Shown here: positions 1-8,355 of the stretch, in pieces | How positions within the stretch are numbered: position 1 is the first letter of the stretch | Layout: the number at the start of each line of letters is the position of its first letter | Origin: Paenibacillus sp. MAHUQ-63 | GTDB taxonomy: Bacteria > Bacillota > Bacilli > Paenibacillales > NBRC-103111 | Direction: 5' to 3' | Length of the DNA stretch: 64,000 nucleotides | Assembly (NCBI RefSeq): GCF_028765165.1 | Contig: NZ_JARADB010000001.1 | Coordinates: 1,054,001 to 1,118,000 of the forward strand | Program-made: the position numbers and the translations under genes | The notes under the pieces: generated by a model | Told to the model about the DNA's origin: nothing | The model's database searches: none | What the model saw: only the letters and a program-made list of their open reading frames with translations

Positions 1-670
1 CAAGCTTGTGAGGCCCCGGGCTTCCCCCTGACAGAACCGGGGAGCCTTTCGGTTCCACCACATAGATCTGGATGTCCGGGAGCTGTTCCCGGAGTACCTC
101 GCCTGTTCCGGTAATGGTTCCTCCGGTGCCGGAAGTGGCTACGAAGGCATCTAGACGCCCTTCCATCTGCTCCAATATCTCTGGAGCCGTCGTGGTCCGG
201 TGAATGCCCGGATTTGCCGGATTCTCGAATTGCTGAGGGATGAAGCTATTCGGGATTTGATCCCTGAGCTCCTTCGCCTTCGCGATCGCCCCCGGCATCC
301 GAAGAGCGGCGGGGGTCAGCACAACCTCAGCGCCATAAGCCTTGAGCAGATTAATCCGCTCCTTGGTCATATTATCCGGCATGATGAGGATGGCTTTATA
401 GCCTTTGGCAGCGGCATTCATAGCCAGTCCGATGCCGGTGTTGCCGCTCGTCGGCTCGATAATCGTCGCGCCCGGACGGAGCAGCCCGTCCTTCTCGGCC
501 TGCGCAATTAAATTATACGCCGCGCGATCTTTCACACTGCCGCTTGGATTGAAATATTCCAGCTTCACATAAAGTTCAGCATCCCCCGGCTGCACCAATC
601 GGTTGATCCGTACCGCCGGCGTATTCCCGATCAGCTCCGTGATGCTGTTTACCATTTTACGATGTGTCAA
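1..670 (-). CDS. cysK: Cysteine synthase (O-acetylserine sulfhydrylase), C-terminus cut by window edge
   Basis: PLP-dependent enzyme that makes cysteine from O-acetylserine and sulfide. Visible motifs are ELIGNTP near the N-terminus, NPSGSVKDR with the PLP-binding lysine, the substrate/phosphate loop [11 protein letters not shown], and a TSGTGG loop before the reading frame leaves the window at base 1. I place the start at the TTG at 668-670, because the ribosome site at 681-687 lies about 10 bases before it. The ATG at 653-655, five codons in, lies too far from that site. An MFS gene lies upstream on the same strand. CysK-like paralogues (for example MccA/YtkP types) cannot be told apart from this fragment. 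Confidence 0.9.
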   Translation of the reverse strand, partial: MTHRKMVNSITELIGNTPAVRINRLVQPGDAELYVKLEYFNPSGSVKDRAAYNLIAQAEKDGLLRPGATIIEPTSGNTGIGLAMNAAAKGYKAILIMPDNMTKERINLLKAYGAEVVLTPAALRMPGAIAKAKELRDQIPNSFIPQQFENPANPGIHRTTTAPEILEQMEGRLDAFVATSGTGGTITGTGEVLREQLPDIQIYVVEPKGSPVLSGGSPGPHKL

Positions 671-736
671 GGGTCTTGCTCCCTCCTCTTCCCCATACAA
701 CTCTACACACATTTTTATCGGGAAGCCCCGGAGATG

Positions 737-2056
737 TCAAGATTTTATTACGGAAAGCTGCTTTCTCATGAAGAACCAACTGAAGAGCGGAGAGCTGCCG
801 ATAACGAGCAGCAGCACACTCACAACAAGCGGATCTTTATTCCATGAAATAACACTGATGAACAGCAGCACCCCGCATACACGACCAACATTAAGTGAGA
901 GCTCGCGCAGAACGACGTACTCCTCCCTTTGTTTGGCGCTTTCTTCCGTGGAACCAATCAAATCGAATACAGCTGAAACCATGGGTACAGAGTACATCGG
1001 AAAAAATAGCGCTGCGCCCAAGCCGAAAATCAACAGCGTCGACCACCCGACACTCCAGAAGAACGGCACAATGATGGCGACCACCATCGTCGCACCGATC
1101 AGCATGCTGATCTTACGGAATCGCGGTTTGATAAACCGGCCTACCGCCCAAAAGCTTACCAGCGAAACCGCTGACGTGATGAGTACGAAATTTCCCAGAC
1201 TTGCTTCACTGGAGGTTGAGATATAGACGAGGAGAGCGATCATAAAGCCAAAAACGCCTTCCCGTACACCTTGAAATACAAGCGCCAAGCTGACGCGTTT
1301 CCAAGGCGTTTCGTTTTGTTTGAGGCAGCGAATAGGAAACATCCATTCATAGCGGCCTTGTACTTTCCTTTTTTTCAGGAAGAAGCTGATGACGACCCCA
1401 GCCAGGAAAATCCCCAGCGAAATGGAGAAAATGAGCCGATAACCGGCCACACCTCCCAATTTAACGATCAGAAAGCCTGAGATCCACGGGGCAAAAATGC
1501 CGGCTCCCGAGCCAAGCAGTCCCACCGTACCGTTAAATCGGTCGCGGTTATCCGGGTCCGTCACCTCGAAATATACGACATTAAAGGCAACCCAGAACAA
1601 CCCAGCGGAAATTCCCTGCACCATTCCGAGCCATACGAAATAATGAATACTATTTGCGCCAAGCCAAAGGACCAGCATATAAAATACAGCCGATACAGCG
1701 ACGCCGATGCGCAGACAGTTCATTTTATTATGCTCTTTCACCCACTTGCCAGCCAACCAGAACGTGATGGCCATCGTCAGGTGCGTCGCTAACGTAAACC
1801 ATCCGATTAAGGTGAAGTCATTTTTCGCTTTCCACAAGTAGACGCCGACAAAGGTGCCCGATAAAGCGTTCGCGCAGCCAAACAGTGTATGGACAATAAG
1901 CAGGAGGATCGCTTGCGAGTCCAGACGGCCTTTCTTAGGCTCTCCTTCCGTTTGACCGACTTGTCCTCGATCCTCGAAATAATTCTTCTCTGCGCGTGCT
2001 CCAGTCTTTCCCGGATGCAGACGCTGCATACTCTGGTCGTTGTGCATACTCCTCAC
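737..2056 (-). CDS. MFS transporter, 12-helix type
   Basis: Integral membrane transporter of about 439 residues. The first 45 residues are polar; the rest alternates hydrophobic helices and short loops in the pattern of a two-bundle major facilitator protein, with a basic loop (KKRKVQGR) between the halves. The substrate cannot be read from the sequence. The frame opens with GTG (2054-2056), with an ATG three codons later; a purine-rich GGGGAAAGG precedes the GTG, so the start is uncertain. It sits on the minus strand between a zinc-ribbon protein, whose terminator separates them, and cysteine synthase. A link to sulfur metabolism would only be guessed from position. Confidence 0.8.
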   Translation of the reverse strand: MRSMHNDQSMQRLHPGKTGARAEKNYFEDRGQVGQTEGEPKKGRLDSQAILLLIVHTLFGCANALSGTFVGVYLWKAKNDFTLIGWFTLATHLTMAITFWLAGKWVKEHNKMNCLRIGVAVSAVFYMLVLWLGANSIHYFVWLGMVQGISAGLFWVAFNVVYFEVTDPDNRDRFNGTVGLLGSGAGIFAPWISGFLIVKLGGVAGYRLIFSISLGIFLAGVVISFFLKKRKVQGRYEWMFPIRCLKQNETPWKRVSLALVFQGVREGVFGFMIALLVYISTSSEASLGNFVLITSAVSLVSFWAVGRFIKPRFRKISMLIGATMVVAIIVPFFWSVGWSTLLIFGLGAALFFPMYSVPMVSAVFDLIGSTEESAKQREEYVVLRELSLNVGRVCGVLLFISVISWNKDPLVVSVLLLVIGSSPLFSWFFMRKQLSVIKS

Positions 2057-2127
2057 CTTTCCCCGCGATAAGAATAGCTCTAGTTAAGCTTCCCCATTCG
2101 AGTGAAAATATGAGGTTGAAACGAACA

Positions 2128-2155
2128 AAAACCGAATCCATAGGGACTCGGTTCT
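2128..2155 (-). terminator. Rho-independent terminator after the zinc-ribbon gene
   Basis: On the minus strand, AACCGAGTCC and GGATTCGGTT form a stem (one mismatch) and are followed by TTTGTTCG. It ends transcription from the zinc-ribbon gene before the MFS gene. Confidence 0.75.
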
Positions 2156-2173
2156 TCACTCTTCATCTTTCGA

Positions 2174-2677
2174 CTAGGACTCCGATTTAATCCGTTCAAC
2201 CATAAGCAGGCGATCCGTATCGGACAATATTTTCTCCACCTTAAAACAGGAAGGGCATACATATACACTCATCGTGAAAGGTCCGGTCAGGAACGCACTG
2301 CCGAGCGTTTTGGGAATAACCGGCGTGAACACCGCTTCGCTAACCACCTCGTTACCGGCATGCAGCATCAATTCGTGGCAGCTGGAGCATTCGGGAGCTT
2401 CTTCCTGTTCGTCAGTAATATGCTGTACATTCTCTCCGTACTTATCTAAAGGTTCATCAGAGTTGTCCCAAGCAAGCGACAAATCTTCGTCGGAATCCAC
2501 ATAATCCTGCTCTTGGAAGCGCAGCGGCTGACCGGTCTGCTTCACCTTCAAATCAACGCTCCGGTAGTCCCCGAGCTCATTGAAACAATGCGGGCACTCT
2601 TCCTCCGGCCCAATCTCCGGATCCCAAACAATCTCCGTTTGGCACCATGGACATACAACTTCATCGTTGGCACTCAT
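2174..2677 (-). CDS. Hypothetical protein with several CxxC zinc-ribbon pairs
   Basis: Protein of 167 residues, not assigned to a named family. It has four CxxC knuckles: CPWC (about 9-12) and CPHC (about 28-31) near the N-terminus, then CSSC (about 97-100) and CPSC (about 141-144). This suggests two zinc-binding modules joined by an acidic linker rich in D and E. There is no signal peptide or membrane segment, so it is probably cytosolic. It follows the 27-residue membrane peptide and the DUF350 gene on the same strand and looks like the last gene of the pspA-type stress operon, ending at a terminator. Function unknown. Confidence 0.8.
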   Translation of the reverse strand: MSANDEVVCPWCQTEIVWDPEIGPEEECPHCFNELGDYRSVDLKVKQTGQPLRFQEQDYVDSDEDLSLAWDNSDEPLDKYGENVQHITDEQEEAPECSSCHELMLHAGNEVVSEAVFTPVIPKTLGSAFLTGPFTMSVYVCPSCFKVEKILSDTDRLLMVERIKSES

Positions 2678-2699
2678 GTTCTAATCCTCCAGTTATGCA

Positions 2700-2783
2700 T
2701 CAAGCAAATTTCATTAAATAATAAATCCCTGCCGCCACGAACACAAATGCGATGGCAAACAAAGTGCCCCACAGGTATTTCAT
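2700..2783 (-). CDS. 27-residue single-span membrane peptide
   Basis: A very short open reading frame, starting MKYLWGTLFAIAF and ending MKFA, that is almost wholly one hydrophobic helix with a lysine at each end. It has a strong ribosome site (GGAGG, seven bases before the ATG at 2781-2783). It fits exactly between the DUF350 gene and the zinc-ribbon gene on the same strand, with 28 and 22 bases of spacing. The ribosome site and tight packing are the case for a real gene. It may help or regulate the DUF350 membrane protein, but that is inferred from position only. Confidence 0.65.
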   Translation of the reverse strand: MKYLWGTLFAIAFVFVAAGIYYLMKFA

Positions 2784-2811
2784 CTTCAAGCCTCCAAAAC
2801 TATGTATGTTT

Positions 2812-3231
2812 CTAAGTTACGCAAGCACCCACTACGTAAGAAAGGGAGACAGATAGCGTCATCGACAAGAAACCGACTGCGCGGTTGTCGTTCTTAATCT
2901 CTTCATCAATTTTGAAATAAGGCGTCAAAAATTCAAAAATGAAGTAAGCTACGAGCAGCAGCAAGAAACCGAACCCCGCCCAAATGAGGGAATGCATCAT
3001 CGTATCGTTGTTTAAAATAGCAAAGCGGAACAAGTTGCAGATACCAAAAATTTTCCCGCCTGTCGCCATTGCGACAGAGAGATTGCCTTTTTTGATTTCT
3101 GCCCAATCATCATACTTGGTGACCATTTCGAAAATCGTTAAAAAGATCACAAGCGCAACAACGGCAACTGCAAAAAATGCAAGCGTCGATAAATACGGAT
3201 TACTCAACAACACATCCACCTCTTCGTTCAT
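2812..3231 (-). CDS. DUF350 family membrane protein (YjfL-like)
   Basis: Protein of 139 residues with about four hydrophobic helices (roughly 13-36, 60-72, 80-103 and 118-137) and a charged cytoplasmic loop around YDDWAEIKKGN. This is the pattern of the DUF350/YjfL family. In enterobacteria DUF350 proteins sit in an operon with a PspA paralogue, and here the gene directly follows pspA, so the pairing is conserved across phyla. Biochemical role unknown; envelope-stress function is inferred from the neighbour. A hairpin lies between it and pspA, so its expression may be partly attenuated. Preceded by AGGGAGA before the ATG. Confidence 0.85.
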   Translation of the reverse strand: MNEEVDVLLSNPYLSTLAFFAVAVVALVIFLTIFEMVTKYDDWAEIKKGNLSVAMATGGKIFGICNLFRFAILNNDTMMHSLIWAGFGFLLLLVAYFIFEFLTPYFKIDEEIKNDNRAVGFLSMTLSVSLSYVVGACVT

Positions 3232-3297
3232 CTTGTCTCCCTGCCCCTCTTTCCTGTATAGAGTTTAAATTTTGTTTAAAAATCCCTATATACGGTA

Positions 3298-3326
3298 GAA
3301 GAGACTGAGTTTGGCTCAGTCTCTCG
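3298..3326 (-). terminator. Strong hairpin between pspA and DUF350
   Basis: Perfect 10-base-pair stem (AGAGACTGAG / CTCAGTCTCT) with a five-base loop. It is followed on the minus strand by TCTTCTACCG, a poor U-tract. It may terminate partially or stabilise the pspA message, giving more PspA than DUF350. Confidence 0.55.
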
Positions 3327-3346
3327 CAGGTACTCTTAGTATATCA

Positions 3347-4027
3347 TTAAGATTGTTTTTTTTCAGCAAGCTTTGCTTTCATTGCCGCCAATTCGTCATC
3401 GATACCGCTCTTGCTAGCGCCAAGCCCTTCCAACTCGTCGTCCAAGCTGCGGTTCTTCGCGCGGATCTCGCCGCTCGCTTGAGCTTCAGCTTCCATTTGG
3501 AGCACTTTTTGGCTCATACGGTCAAAACCTTTAGCCGCATTGTCAGTCCCGAATCCGGACATCGCTTGGTTGATTTGTTTTTGCGCTTTTGCCGTTTCAG
3601 CACGTGCGATCAACAAATCTTTCTTATTTTTCATTTTGTTGAATTCGTCTTTCATCTCGGACAATTGACCGCGAAGCTGATCGGCATTTGTTTTGGCAAG
3701 ATCGTATTGACTCTTGAGCTCATCGAAACGAACTTGATGCTCTTTCTTGTCTTCCAACGCGCGGCGAGCTAATTCTTCGTTTCCCGCTTCGAGTGCTTTC
3801 ATCGCTTGCTCGGTGCGCTTCGTAACCATTTCTTCGGCTTCCTCATACTGCAGCTTAAACTTTTTCTCGATGGCAATTTGCTTGGCTACTGCAGACTCTG
3901 CTTCCAAAATATCTTCTTCCATGTCGCGCAAGAACTGATTCAACATCTTAACCGGATCTTCCGCTTTGTCCAGCAAATCATTGATCGATGCCATTGTCAT
4001 ATCGCGAAGCCTTTTAAAAATACCCAT
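3347..4027 (-). CDS. pspA: PspA/IM30 family membrane-stress protein
   Basis: Peripheral membrane protein that assembles on damaged or stressed membranes. The sequence starts MGIFKRLRDM, with the amphipathic N-terminal helix of the family, and continues as a nearly unbroken alpha-helical coiled coil rich in K, E, A and Q to residue 226, a normal length. I choose the ATG at 4025-4027 because AGGAGG lies eight bases upstream; an in-frame TTG two codons earlier is less well placed. A SigW-type promoter (TGAAAC, 17 bases, CGTA) lies about 80 bases upstream, matching the known SigW control of pspA in Bacillus. The next genes downstream are DUF350 and two small genes. Confidence 0.95.
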   Translation of the reverse strand: MGIFKRLRDMTMASINDLLDKAEDPVKMLNQFLRDMEEDILEAESAVAKQIAIEKKFKLQYEEAEEMVTKRTEQAMKALEAGNEELARRALEDKKEHQVRFDELKSQYDLAKTNADQLRGQLSEMKDEFNKMKNKKDLLIARAETAKAQKQINQAMSGFGTDNAAKGFDRMSQKVLQMEAEAQASGEIRAKNRSLDDELEGLGASKSGIDDELAAMKAKLAEKKQS

Positions 4028-4108
4028 TTTCAATTCCTCCTAAGGATGATCCATCTTTTATAGTTGAGTTACGTTGTCATCTAGTCACCGGTGCTTACAC
4101 TGATTACA

Positions 4109-4135
4109 TACGCAACCCCGAAGATTGAAGTTTCA
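4109..4135 (-). promoter_or_regulatory. SigW-type (ECF) promoter of pspA
   Basis: On the minus strand, TGAAAC (4130-4135) is followed after exactly 17 bases by CGTA (4109-4112). This matches the Bacillus SigW promoter pattern exactly and lies upstream of pspA, a known SigW target. It implies cell-envelope stress control of the pspA-DUF350 unit. No SigW gene is in the window. Confidence 0.8.
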
Positions 4136-4159
4136 AAAAGATGAAAATATTTTTAAAAG

Positions 4160-6520
4160 CTATTTCAACTCGACAACCGTCACGCCGGCTCCGCCTTCGT
4201 TGTAGTTCCCCATGCGGTAGCTCTTCACATGCTTATGACGGCGTAAGTACTCCTGCATCCCCGTGCGAAGCACGCCTGTGCCTTTGCCGTGAATCAAATA
4301 TACCTGCCCGAGATTGCCCAGGAAGGACTCATCCAGGAAGCGATCAGCCTCAATCAATGCTTCTTCCACATTCATGCCTCGCATATCCAGTTCCATACGG
4401 ATGCTCTCATCTCGCGTCCGTTTAACTGTCGCCGCTACCTGTTGCGCAGGTTTCTTCGGCGCTGCGCTGCCTATTTTCTCGAGATTGGCAATCTCGACTT
4501 TCATTTTCATAATTCCCAGCTGCACGGTAGCTTCAGTGGAGCTGACAACCTCGACCACGTGACCTTTCTGGCCAAGGCTCACAACCCGCACTTCATCTCC
4601 GGCCTCGATACGCTCAGGCCGCTTCTTCGCCGCACGAACCTGCTTCTGGCGCAGCTCGGGCGCAGCTTGATCCAGACGGCGCTTCGCATCCACCAGCCGG
4701 TGGTCCTTGACCCCGCCGGCTTCCTCCAGCGCCATGCGCCGCAGCTCGGCGATGACTTCGTCCGCCTCGCGGCGCGCTTTGGCGACGGCATCTCGGGCGT
4801 CGCGCTCGGCCTTCTCCAGCAGCTTATCGCGCTGCTCGTCGAACTTCGCTTGCTGCGCTTCCAGCGTTTGGCGCATCGCCTCCGCTTCACGCCGCAGCTT
4901 CTCGGCCGTGTTGCGTTCCGCTTCCGCGATGAGGCGATTCTCCTCGAGCGAAGCGATCATGGACTCCACGCGCTTCTCTTCCTCGCCGACCTGATTACGG
5001 GCATGCTCGATAATGCGCCGCGATAGTCCTAAGCGTTCCGCAATGGCAAAGGCATTGCTTCGCCCTGGTACACCGACGAGCAAACGGTAAGTCGGACTAA
5101 GCTTTTGTATATCAAATTCCATACTTGCATTAATGGTTCCTCGTGTTTGGTACGCATAAGCCTTCAGTTCGGAATAATGCGTTGTCGCAATGATACGGCA
5201 GCCTATTTGATGAATGTAATCCAAAATAGAAATCGCTAATGCAGAACCTTCAGCAGGATCCGTACCTGCGCCAAGCTCATCCAGCAAGACAAGACTCTTC
5301 GGCGTCATATCCCGTAAAATACTAATAATATTCGTCATATGACTTGAAAAAGTACTCAAATTTTGCTCAATACTTTGTTCGTCCCCGATATCCGCGTAGA
5401 TCGCGTCGAATACGCATAATTGCGTACCTTCCTCCGCTGGGACGAACAGCCCGGACATGGCCATCAAGCTCAGAAGACCTACGGTTTTGAGGGATACCGT
5501 TTTACCCCCCGTGTTTGGACCCGTAACAATAATTTGCGTAAAATCATTCCCCAACTCCAAATCAAGAGGAACAACAATGTCCGCAGCAATCAGCGGGTGT
5601 CTGCCGCGTTTGATTTTGATAAATCCACGGTCGTTCAATCTTGGTTTCGTCGCTTTCAGCTCTCTTGCCAGTCCCGCTTTCGCAAAGGTGAAATCAAGCT
5701 CAGCCAATTGATCAACATCATAAACGAGCACATCCACTTGTTCAGCAACGAGTGCTGTCAGCGCACGCAAAATCTTCTCAATCTCGGCCTCTTCCTTAAA
5801 CTTAAGCTCACGAATCTTATTATTCAATTGAACAATGGCATCCGGCTCTATATATAACGTTGCTCCCGAAGCCGATTGGTCATGAATCATTCCGCCGAAG
5901 TTGGAACGATATTCCGCCTTAACCGGAATAACAAACCTGTCGTTGCGGATTGTAATCAGGACATCTTGCAGCATTTTCTGCACGGACGAATTGCGCAGCA
6001 TTTGCTCCAAGCGCTCGCGTACCCTGCTCTCTCCTGTGCGGAGTTCACTCCGCACTCGGCCTAGCTCCGGACTCGCACTGTCAACAACTACCGCATTCTC
6101 ATCGATACAGCTGTTGATTTTGTCTTCCAGCGGCTTGTTCTCAGTGAGCAGTTCGACCTGCTCTTTAAGCATAGGAATTGCGTATTCCTCATGTACAGCA
6201 AGAATGAACCGTTTGAGTCTCCGCGTGCCAAACATGGTCGTAGTTATATCCAATAACTCGCTGGGATTCAACATACCGCCGATTCTTGCCCGATGTAATG
6301 AAGCACGAATGTCCCTGATTCCGCCGAAAGGAGCGTTACCCTTCAAACGTTCCACATTCACAGCTTCATCCGTTGCTTGCAGCCGCAGCTTCACAAGCTC
6401 AAAATCGCCTTTCGGCTCGAGCTTCTCTACCGCGTCTTTCCCCAGCGAAGTAGCCGCATGATGCGATAGTTTATGTAAGATTTTCCCATATTCCAAGGTT
6501 TTAATAATTTTCTTGTTCAA
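4160..6520 (-). CDS. mutS2: MutS2 ATPase with C-terminal Smr domain
   Basis: Protein of 786 residues, the full length of the family. Order of parts: N-terminal clamp/helical region, MutS-type ATPase with Walker A TGPNTGGKTVS (about 335-345) and Walker B LVLLDELGAGTDPAEG, a long coiled coil (about 520-640), a KOW-like segment (RIEAGDEVRVVSLGQKG), and a C-terminal Smr nuclease domain with LDMRG and HGKGTG. MutS2 is described as an antirecombination factor and, in Bacillus, as a splitter of collided ribosomes; which role applies here is not visible. The start is TTG, with AGGTAGG five bases upstream and no nearby ATG. In B. subtilis it follows cvpA and polX; here polX is absent and an island separates it from cvpA. 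Confidence 0.97.
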   Translation of the reverse strand: MNKKIIKTLEYGKILHKLSHHAATSLGKDAVEKLEPKGDFELVKLRLQATDEAVNVERLKGNAPFGGIRDIRASLHRARIGGMLNPSELLDITTTMFGTRRLKRFILAVHEEYAIPMLKEQVELLTENKPLEDKINSCIDENAVVVDSASPELGRVRSELRTGESRVRERLEQMLRNSSVQKMLQDVLITIRNDRFVIPVKAEYRSNFGGMIHDQSASGATLYIEPDAIVQLNNKIRELKFKEEAEIEKILRALTALVAEQVDVLVYDVDQLAELDFTFAKAGLARELKATKPRLNDRGFIKIKRGRHPLIAADIVVPLDLELGNDFTQIIVTGPNTGGKTVSLKTVGLLSLMAMSGLFVPAEEGTQLCVFDAIYADIGDEQSIEQNLSTFSSHMTNIISILRDMTPKSLVLLDELGAGTDPAEGSALAISILDYIHQIGCRIIATTHYSELKAYAYQTRGTINASMEFDIQKLSPTYRLLVGVPGRSNAFAIAERLGLSRRIIEHARNQVGEEEKRVESMIASLEENRLIAEAERNTAEKLRREAEAMRQTLEAQQAKFDEQRDKLLEKAERDARDAVAKARREADEVIAELRRMALEEAGGVKDHRLVDAKRRLDQAAPELRQKQVRAAKKRPERIEAGDEVRVVSLGQKGHVVEVVSSTEATVQLGIMKMKVEIANLEKIGSAAPKKPAQQVAATVKRTRDESIRMELDMRGMNVEEALIEADRFLDESFLGNLGQVYLIHGKGTGVLRTGMQEYLRRHKHVKSYRMGNYNEGGAGVTVVELK

Positions 6521-6772
6521 CTGTCCCTACCTCTTTTCTCTACCCATTATTATAAACCAAATGGAGCATGATTAGCTATGGAGACAATGATTATATGGAA
6601 GATGCTACCTACCATAAACTTTTAGACAATTGGATACACTAAGTTGTGCACCTATTCCTTCTGCCAAAGGAACCGTAAAACTTCAAACACACCAAGCATT
6701 GTTCAACAAAATCATCATTTCTAGTCGTGAGACGCAAACCATTTCTCGCGGCAGAAAAAAGGAGGTTCTTGA

Positions 6773-7141
6773 ATGCATCTTCTAGGACATCTGGTTAGGT
6801 TTATTGTATCTGCTTTGGTATTAATGTTTGTCAGCTGGCTGGTTCCGGGGTTTCAAGTTGGTGGATTCTGGAGTGCATTTTTCCTTGCGTTGGTCATTGC
6901 CATTGCCGCTTGGATCATCGAAGGGGTCTTTGGCAAACAGATCACTCCCTTTGGCAGAGGAATCGTAGGCTTTCTAGTAAGTGCGCTCGTCATTTGGGCC
7001 GCTCAGTTTGTCGTTAGCAATGTGTCGACGAGCATCATAGGTGCCATTCTAGCTGCTTTAGTCATTGGAATCATCGACCTGTTCATTCCTGTGAAAACCC
7101 CTTTTGAGCAAGGGATCACAGGAAGAGAAGATCGTCGATAA
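6773..7141 (+). CDS. Four-helix membrane protein of the phage_holin_4_2 / YvlD family
   Basis: Protein of 122 residues made of four hydrophobic helices (about 7-27, 32-53, 63-85 and 88-107) with the family signatures WLVPGF near residue 22 and ITPFGRG near residue 62. A strong ribosome site (AAGGAGG) precedes the ATG. The family name is historical; members such as B. subtilis YvlD are chromosomal membrane proteins, not lysis proteins, and YvlD is under SigW. No convincing SigW promoter was seen upstream here. It is a single gene, followed by its own terminator, at the edge of the island between mutS2 and cvpA. Confidence 0.85.
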   Translation: MHLLGHLVRFIVSALVLMFVSWLVPGFQVGGFWSAFFLALVIAIAAWIIEGVFGKQITPFGRGIVGFLVSALVIWAAQFVVSNVSTSIIGAILAALVIGIIDLFIPVKTPFEQGITGREDRR

Positions 7142-7183
7142 TATCATCAGTTTTCACTTCTGATATCCATTGATAAGGCCCAA

Positions 7184-7234
7184 AAGAGATCGGTCTGCTG
7201 CGTAATTAATCGCCGGGCCGATCTTTTCTTTTGC
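7184..7234 (+). terminator. Terminator after the holin-like gene
   Basis: AGATCGG and CCGATCT form a stem with a 24-base loop, followed by TTTTCTTTTG. Confidence 0.7.
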
Positions 7235-7340
7235 TCTAGTATTGGAACTCTTTCTTCACTAGTTTGTCACTGCTTTTTCAAAACAGGTACTGTACAATAA
7301 ATAGGGAAACAAATACATTTGTTCGGAGGGGTATATACAT

Positions 7341-7727
7341 ATGAAAAAATTACTCGTTCTAATGACGGGGGTCTTCTTAATCATTGCGCTTACAGCTTGC
7401 GGAGGCAAAGAATCAAAACCTGCAGAAACAACAACACCTGCGGCTACAACCCAAGCTTCTGGTGGCCAAAACGTCGTTCTGAAAGCAACGAACTTCAAAT
7501 TTGACCAAGCCGAGTATCATGTCAAAAAGGGTGAACCTGTTACCATTTCCCTTGACAACTCCCAAGGTGTCCATGGTGCATCTATTAAAGAATTCAATGT
7601 TAAGCTCGACAACAGCAACAAAACATTTACCTTCACCCCGGATAAAACGGGATCATTCCCTATTACTTGCTCCATCATGTGCGGAAGCGGTCACGCCAAT
7701 ATGAAATCTACTCTGATTGTCGAGTAG
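7341..7727 (+). CDS. Cupredoxin lipoprotein with a CuA-type metal site
   Basis: Exported lipoprotein of 128 residues. It has a signal peptide ending in the lipobox LTAC with the lipidated cysteine at about residue 20, then a Thr/Ala/Pro linker, then a cupredoxin fold of about 85 residues. The ligand loop CSIMCGSGHANM has the C-x3-C-x3-H-x2-M spacing of the binuclear CuA site of cytochrome oxidase subunit II, and an upstream histidine (GVHGAS) could be the other ligand. The glutamate usual at position 3 of the loop is isoleucine here. No oxidase genes are adjacent, so it may carry electrons or copper on its own. GGAGGGG precedes the ATG and a terminator follows. Confidence 0.85.
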   Translation: MKKLLVLMTGVFLIIALTACGGKESKPAETTTPAATTQASGGQNVVLKATNFKFDQAEYHVKKGEPVTISLDNSQGVHGASIKEFNVKLDNSNKTFTFTPDKTGSFPITCSIMCGSGHANMKSTLIVE

Positions 7728-7745
7728 TTATAACGGAAATTCCAC

Positions 7746-7780
7746 ACCTTATCGCGGCATTCAGCGGTAAGGTTTTTTTG
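7746..7780 (+). terminator. Terminator after the cupredoxin gene
   Basis: ACCTTATCGC and GCGGTAAGGT pair around an eight-base loop and are followed by seven T. Confidence 0.85.
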
Positions 7781-7794
7781 TATTCATTTTATTT

Positions 7795-8355
7795 TCATAA
7801 CATTTGGTAACATCTTAGGAACAGTGGGAATAATCGGACGGACACAAAGGCATTCATCCATTTTTTAAACAGAATTATTTCGTCATATTTGATGTTCTTG
7901 GAATTTTTAAACATGAAACTGCCAAAATTCGTTATCAAAATAGGCGATTTTGAGTTGTCTGCTTCTTTTTCCTGAGACTTGTTTCTATGTACCTTAGATA
8001 AAGCTAACTGGATCTTCTCCAGCATTAATTTAGCAGTACGGTAATTCACCCCCAAAAGCTCGGCAAACTGTGCAATGGAATACGCTTGGCCTTCACGAAT
8101 TAATGCTTGAATGGCCTTGAACCAAAGCATTAGTGGCAGCTTGGACTTATGCATTACGGTACCGGCTGTTAACGATATTTGTGTACGGCATTCCTTACAT
8201 TCCAACAGCTTACGGGTTTTCACTCTATAAAATAAATGGTTATCGCACCGCGGGCAGCAAAAGCCGTCTCCCCAACGCCTCTTCATCAAAAAGCTTTCGC
8301 AATCTTCCTCTGTTTTAAAAACTTCCTCCAAGGATTCAAATTCATATAAGTTCAT
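7795..8355 (-). CDS. Truncated IS1595-like protein: zinc ribbon plus HTH, no DDE domain
   Basis: Protein of 186 residues. Residues about 33-60 form a zinc ribbon (CPRC ... CKEC), followed by ISLTAGTVMHKSKLPL and an HTH-like segment (AQFAELLGVNYRTAKLMLEKI). Both are typical of the N-terminal third of IS1595/ISXO2 transposases. The DDE catalytic domain that should follow is missing, and the last 50 residues do not resemble it. The ATG at 8353-8355 has a perfect AAGGAGG seven bases upstream, so translation looks maintained. The gene is more AT-rich than its neighbours. It is either the remnant of an insertion sequence or a domesticated DNA-binding protein. No terminal inverted repeats were recognised. 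Confidence 0.7.
   Translation of the reverse strand: MNLYEFESLEEVFKTEEDCESFLMKRRWGDGFCCPRCDNHLFYRVKTRKLLECKECRTQISLTAGTVMHKSKLPLMLWFKAIQALIREGQAYSIAQFAELLGVNYRTAKLMLEKIQLALSKVHRNKSQEKEADNSKSPILITNFGSFMFKNSKNIKYDEIILFKKWMNAFVSVRLFPLFLRCYQML

Noticed and set aside
3232..3300. Possible promoter before the DUF350 gene
   Set aside because: The TTTAAA/TATACA elements are poorly spaced; read-through from pspA is simpler.
6590..6772. SigW promoter before the YvlD-like gene
   Set aside because: Looked for because yvlD is a SigW target in Bacillus; only weak AAC/CGT pairs with non-ideal spacing were found.
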